Part shown: one piece after another, positions 59,483 through 64,000 of the stretch
Layout: each line of letters begins with the position of its first letter
Numbering within the stretch: the first letter of the stretch is position 1
From: Lethocerus indicus
Taxonomy: Eukaryota > Arthropoda > Insecta > Hemiptera > Belostomatidae
Length of the DNA stretch: 64,000 nucleotides
Reading direction: 5' to 3'
Assembly (NCBI GenBank): GCA_019843655.1
Contig: JACDQD010000006.1
Span: 28,414,246-28,478,245, forward strand
Notes under the pieces: model-generated
Seen by the model: only the letters and a program-made list of their open reading frames with translations
Database searches by the model: none
What the model was told of the DNA's origin: nothing
Program-made: the position numbers and the translations under genes

Positions 59483-61149
59483 GAAAAATTTTTTCTGTCT
59501 CAGACTCAAAATAGGCCCAAAAATGCCGTTTTTAGGCCGAAAAATAGCCTATTTTGGCGAAAAATGAGCCCAAAAATGCGGTTTTTGGGCGTAAAATTGG
59601 CCCAAAAATGCGGTTTTTTGGTGTTAAATTGGCCCAAAAATGCAATTTTAGGCCGAAAAAAGCCCAAAAATGCAGTTTTTAGGCACAAAATCGGTCCAAA
59701 AATGCATTTTGTATGCCCAAAAACCGCATTTTTGGGCGTAAAATTTGCTCAAAAATGCGATTTTTAGGTGGAAAAATGACCTATTTTGGCGTAAAAGTGG
59801 CCCAAAAATGCAATTTTAGGCCGAAAAATGGCCTATTTAGGCGAAAAATGAGCCCAAAAATGCGGTTTTTGGGCGTAAAATTGGCCCAAAAGTGCAATTT
59901 TTAGACTGAAAAATGGCCCGTTTGGGCGTAAAATTGGCCCAAAAATGCTATTTTAGGCCGAAATATGGCCTATTTAGGCGAAAAATGAGCCCAAAAATGC
60001 AGTTTTTAGGCACAAAATCGGTCCAAAAATGCATTTTTATGCCGAAAAATGGCCTATTTAGGCGAAAAATGAGCCCAAAAATGCAGTTTTTAGGCACAAA
60101 ATCGGTCCAAAAATGCATTTTTTATGCCCAAAAATGCGGTTTTTGGGCGTAAAATTGGCCCAAAAATTCAATTTTAGGTCGAAAAATGGCCTATTTAGGC
60201 CAAAAATGAGCCCAAAAAGGCAGTTTTTAGGCGCAAAATCTGTTAAAAAATGCAATTTTAGGTCGAAAAATGGCATATTTAGGCGAAAAATGAGCCCAAA
60301 AATGCAGTTTTTAGGCACAAAAGCGGTTCAAAAATGCATTTTTCATGCCCAAAATGCGGTTTTTGGGCGTTAAATTGGCCCAAAAATTCAATTTTAGGCC
60401 GAAAAATGTTCTATTTAGGCGAAAAATGAGCCCAAAAATGCGGTTTTTGGGCGTAAAATTGGCCCAAAAGTGCAATTTTTAGGCTGAAAAATTGCCTATT
60501 TGGGCGTAAAATTGGGCCAAAAATGTAATTTTTAGGCCGAAAAATGGCCTATTTGGGCGTAAAATTGGCCCAAAAATGCAATTTTAGGTCGAAAAATGGC
60601 CTATTTAGGCCAAAAATGAGCCCAAAAAGGCTGTTTTTAGGCGCAAAATCTGTTAAAAAATGCAATTTTAGATAGAAAAATGCCGTATTTAGGCGAAAAA
60701 TGAGCCCAAAAATGTGATTTTTAGGTGGAAAAATGACTTATTTAGGCGTAAAAGTGGCCCAAAAAATTCAATTTTAGGTCGAAAAATGGCCTATTTAGGC
60801 CAAAAATGAGCCCCAAAAGGCAGTTTTTAGGCGCAAAATCTGTTAAAAAAGACAATTTTAGGTCAAAAAATGGCATATTTAAGCGAAAAATGAGCCTAAA
60901 AAAGCGATTTCGAGGTGGAAAAATCACCTATTTAGGCGTAAAAGTGGCCCAAAAGTTCAATTTTAGGCCGAAAAATAAGCCCAAAAATGCAATTTATGCC
61001 GAAATATGTCCTATTTAGACGAAAAATGAGCCCAAAAATGCATTTTTTATGCCCAAAAATGCGGTTTTTGGGCGTAAAATTGGCCCAAAAATTCATCTTT
61101 AGGCCGAAAAATGGCCTATTTAGGCGCAAAATGAGCCCAAAAATGCGGT
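59483..61149. repeat. Minisatellite block, forward orientation, abutting the CCT4 exon
   Basis: Units such as GCCTATTTAGGCGAAAAATG plus AGCCCAAAAATGCAGTTTTT. Opposite orientation to 54043-58992. Ends about 30 bp before the CCT4 exon, leaving only the polypyrimidine tract. Confidence 0.95.
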
Positions 61150-61178
61150 ATTATGTATATTCTTTTTGATTTCCGCAG

Positions 61179-61292
61179 GGAGCGATTGCAAACATCCTGG
61201 AGGAGAACGTAGTCCAACCGCTGTTGGTAACCACAAGCGCGATAACACTGGCTACGGAGACTGTGCGCAGTATTCTCAAAATCGACGATATT
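61179..61292 (+). CDS. CCT4: CCT4 (TCP-1 delta) penultimate coding exon, gene 5' part missing
   Basis: The acceptor GATTTCCGCAG ends at 61178 and the donor is GATATT|GTAAGC. Exactly 38 codons, phase 0: [20 protein letters not shown], then [18 protein letters not shown]. This is the C-terminal end of chaperonin subunit CCT4, part of the eight-subunit cytosolic TRiC ring that folds actin and tubulin (family knowledge); the VVQPLLV and [15 protein letters not shown] wording is diagnostic. Satellite DNA ends about 30 bp upstream, and no other CCT4 exon is visible in the 15 kb before it. Frame and splice sites are intact, so it is not an obvious pseudogene. Confidence 0.9.
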
Positions 61293-61610
61293 GTAAGCGA
61301 AAATTTCTTTACCGGATTTTTTCCATCGAGTCGGATACCGAATATATACGTCAATTGGTAAATGCGGAGGAACGAAAATTTTGGGGTTGGTCCATCAAGT
61401 TCATGGGGTTAAAAAATGTGGCGTTAAAATTTCGCAGGCTTCAGCGAAATACGACGATGTAAATATCTATTTAGAAAATTGTTTATGTCGGCCACGTTTA
61501 GCCTCCCCTCGTGTACGCAATAGGAACTTAAACCTAATCAACTATCAAATATCATCGACGAGCAAAAATTGTACAGTTTCTTTTATATAACTTTTATTTT
61601 TATTTTCCAG
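61293..61610 (+). other. CCT4 last coding intron (318 bp)
   Basis: From GTAAGC to TATTTTCCAG. AT-rich, no repeat recognised. Introns on both sides of the penultimate exon show this is genomic gene structure and not a processed retrocopy. Confidence 0.8.
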
Positions 61611-61628
61611 GTGAACGTCAACAATTAA
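61611..61628 (+). CDS. CCT4: CCT4 terminal coding exon (VNVNN, stop)
   Basis: The acceptor TTTTCCAG ends at 61610, then GTG AAC GTC AAC AAT TAA. It continues KIDDI to KIDDIVNVNN, like the usual KIDD(V/I)V plus a few residues at the CCT4 C-terminus. The exon continues as 3'UTR to a likely donor AAAAA|GTGAGT at 61668, 39 nt after the stop, which is within the range tolerated by nonsense-mediated decay. Confidence 0.85.
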   Translation: MNVNN

Positions 61629-62038
61629 TTAAAACCTACCTCGTCCAGATAAATTGAAGAACAAAAAGTGAGTTTATTTATTTCTTAACACTATGCCCTG
61701 GGCACATCTTGTCTGCTAAAAATTTTTAAGAATTTGTCAAGTGTTACTAATCTGCTGAGACTTACAAGTACTTATAGAGAAACAAAAAACTTGTTGTTGA
61801 CCAGTGTAACTTATTGTTACCTAAACAAGACACCAACAGAATGCTACTAAAGTTCTGTCATTTTCAAGAAATTTCAGTCTTTTACAGGTATTGTACTTTT
61901 GTAGAAAGTAGAAAATTCAGATGAATCTATCTTCTTTTTTCCATCTAGTGAAACAATAATTTATCGCCGATATAAAAAAAAATTAAGAAACTCTGTTGTG
62001 GAACAGAGAAAACGTTTTGATGTTATAATGCCCATATA
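61629..62038. other. CCT4 3'UTR and UTR intron, left part
   Basis: 3'UTR to about 61667, then an intron from GTGAGT. No repeat before the MITE. Confidence 0.5.
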
Positions 62039-62253
62039 TTAGGGGTACCCGAAAGTAATCTACATTTTGACTTCAGAATTTAATTTTTTTCTTAACAAAG
62101 AAACTTTAATTATTAATCTACTATATATTGACCGATATTATCGACAACTCTCCGCCGCCACTTTTGCGACAAATTTTCGATTACCCTCTTGAGGAATTCC
62201 TCAAGACCAAAATACATCTTATCAAATTGTCGATTACTTTTGGGTACACCTAA
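62039..62253 (-). mobile_element. Intact Tc1/mariner MITE with transposase C-terminus relic
   Basis: Ends TTAGGGGTACCCGAAAGTAA and TTACTTTTGGGTACACCTAA are inverted repeats, flanked by TA on both sides, the mariner target duplication. The minus strand reads FGLEEFLKRVIENLSQKW then RRRVVDNIGQYIVD and a stop, resembling a mariner transposase C-terminus. So it is an internally deleted mariner. Best-preserved copy of the family in the window. Confidence 0.85.
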
Positions 62254-62372
62254 TATAATACATACGAGATAATTGCTCCTCCTCCTCCAGCGATATTTTA
62301 TAATTTCAAATAATCGTTTCATCGAGTCAATAATTGAATAATTTTAATGTTTATTTGTCTGTTTACTTTCAG

Positions 62373-62525
62373 AAATGTTTCAAGGATGCCTTTCAGCCAT
62401 TTATGATTTTGCACAGCAGATGGACGCACTAAACAACTCTTAACCAATTCAAGGCTTTTACTACATCATAGTATGTCATCATTTATTTGTATTTAATAAA
62501 TAAAATATAAACCAACAAAATAAAA
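62373..62525 (+). other. CCT4 3'UTR exon with overlapping AATAAA signals
   Basis: The acceptor GTTTACTTTCAG ends at 62372. About 150 nt follow, with overlapping AATAAA signals at 62495-62500 and 62499-62504. It pairs with the donor at 61668. The 704-bp UTR intron contains an intact mariner-type MITE (62039-62253). Inferred from signals only. Confidence 0.5.
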
Positions 62526-64000
62526 TGTTTCAAATTATTACCCGTCAAAATTTATATTTATTAATTTCCAAGTTTTACCTGTATGTGCATGCATACAATT
62601 CTGATAACTAACTTATACTTCCGATTAAGTTAATGTCAGAGGGGCAAATAAACAAAATATTTGACAAATATATTGCCTATTTATAAAAATTCAGATTGTG
62701 TTATAACCTGAGGTTATAGGTTATCCAAACTGATTGAAATTGCTTTTAAATATTCTCCCTCATAAATAATTAACAGAAATAATTATCTAAAAAATTACAT
62801 CATCGATGTCTAGTATTTTGTGGTACGCGAATCTAATTGGAACTACTTTCAAATCAATTTTACAAATATTTCACACATGAACTGGGTTATATTTTACCTT
62901 TAAGTATTAATGACAATTACTTTTATTTCTAAACTGGGATTCGTATAAAACATTTGAGAACAAAATTGTATACATTATTTAAGAAAATGTTTATCCAAAA
63001 AATATATCGCTAAAGTTCTTTTAAATAGAAATATGTTTAAAATTGTCTATCAATTTATATACTTCGCAGTATTAGATTGAAGTACTAAGCAGTACTTCCG
63101 ATTAAGTTAATGTCAGAGGGGCAAATTAACAAACTTAAAACAAAAATTACGCCATTATTTATTTAATTTTTCATAAGTTAATAAAATATCTGTTTAGTTA
63201 ATAAATCTATTTTGTTTCCCTGATTTTTTTCTTGTTTTTGTTATAATTTTTTTCTGCCTAATAAATACGCATTATTAGAAAGTTATTGTAATATTTCAAA
63301 GTATTATTTGTACATTGTGTCATCATGTGTACCAAACATTTATACTTGGAAGTAATTTTTATGTATTCAAAAGATTAATACTTCCGATTTAGATATATCG
63401 CTAAAGGTTTTTTTAATAGAATAATATTTAAAATTGTCTATTGATTTACATACCCCTGTATAGAGCTATGAATCTATTAGAACTAGTCTATATTTTATTT
63501 CATTTTTCTAAGGAATTGAAAGAAATTGTTAAAAACACTAATTCACTTTCATTATTACAAAAACTCGCTCTCTTCGGCTGTCTACAATGAAGACTACAAT
63601 AAAGGTCGATTATACAATAAATAAGAAGGAAAAAACTAACGGCTTTTACATAATTTTATCGAGTATTAACGGCAATTATTTTTATTTCAGAACTAGAATA
63701 AATATAGAAAATGGGAGAATCAAATATGTGTGCACATTGTGTACATTATTAAATCAGTTTTCTGTAACTGTTTTACAAGCAATACAATCAGTTGTATATT
63801 GTTGGTATTTGATTTTTATTTGGTTAGTATACAAAAAATGTATCGGTAATGTCCAGTATTTACCAGTCTGAAAAAAGCGATTGAAACTATTATCACTCTC
63901 GAATGATAAATAATCACCAAACAGCTATTACTTGTCGAATGTTGATTATTTACAAATAATCCGACTTCAAATAATCGAAATTTAAACAATACACTTTATT
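62526..64000. repeat. AT-rich DNA made of diverged duplicated segments
   Basis: CTTCCGATTAAGTTAATGTC occurs at 62619 and 63099; ATATATCGCTAAAG(T/G)TTT at 63001 and 63394; AGTATTAAYGRCAATTAYTT at 62905 and 63663. Copies are in the same orientation. A 94-codon open frame (63587-63871) lies across one copy and is not taken as a gene. Confidence 0.6.

Noticed and set aside
49733..60373. Many open frames of 60-160 codons with repeated motifs such as KNRIFGPI or ENFLRSVPYSTHKCPK
   Set aside because: They are the satellite and minisatellite units translated in different frames on both strands. Units of 32, 53 and 104 bp rotate frames, and no start, splice or domain evidence exists.
63587..63871. 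94-codon open frame with ATG
   Set aside because: It overlaps one of several diverged copies of an AT-rich repeat. No homology or signal.

Overview
Animal nuclear DNA, most probably from an arthropod with a large, repeat-rich genome. Genes are split by GT-AG introns, and the one fully readable gene is an orthologue of the arthropod nuclear receptor dissatisfaction (dsf, NR2E4). The species cannot be named from the sequence. Nothing prokaryotic (operons, CRISPR, insertion sequences) is present, and I saw no convincing tRNA or rRNA.

Genes. dsf lies on the + strand in eight exons (14560-14612, 21640-21720, 21826-21987, 31860-32191, 35720-35812, 43939-44022, 45020-45260, 45814-46067). Every intron has GT and AG ends, all phases fit, and the coding parts add up to 1257 nt, or 418 residues plus stop: a complete DNA-binding domain, a short Gly/Pro hinge and a complete ligand-binding domain. 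At the right side, 61179-61292 and 61611-61628 encode the last 43 residues of a chaperonin CCT4 (TCP-1 delta) on the + strand, with a spliced 3'UTR and poly(A) signals near 62500. The other >90% of CCT4 is not visible upstream. About 12 kb of satellite separates this piece from dsf.

Repeats, left to right. From 1 to 42.9 kb (upstream of dsf and introns 1, 3 and 5) about 25 loci carry one foldback family: two complementary arms of about 90-130 bp plus an asymmetric tail ending near ACAGGTATAT. Six copies are flanked by direct repeats of 10-20 bp. Some loci hold head-to-tail arrays of the arm, and 9.58-11.0 kb is one large palindrome. Other families are Tc1/mariner non-autonomous elements of at least three kinds, Jockey-like LINE 3' fragments, and a 185-bp tandem array (16.6-18.1 kb) whose single-unit version sits at 32.8-33.2 kb. 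Simple repeats and G/C runs are common.

From 44.1 kb the repeat content changes. Two minisatellite blocks of about 32-bp units lie in dsf intron 6 and in the region after the dsf stop. Each is bracketed by an imperfect direct duplication (about 100-130 bp) of the local unique sequence; the first duplicates the 3' half of exon 6 with its 5' splice site. From 48.79 to 61.15 kb there is an almost pure satellite domain: blocks of a 104-bp satellite alternating with about 53-bp minisatellite blocks in both orientations, ending about 30 bp before the CCT4 exon.

The two genes have no evident joint function; dsf is a transcription factor and CCT4 a cytosolic chaperonin subunit. The main interest is in the repeats: a hairpin-shaped element with retroposon-like insertion marks, minisatellites that seem to have inserted as units with long target duplications, and an orphan CCT4 3' end that points to a rearrangement, a very long intron or an assembly join inside the satellite.
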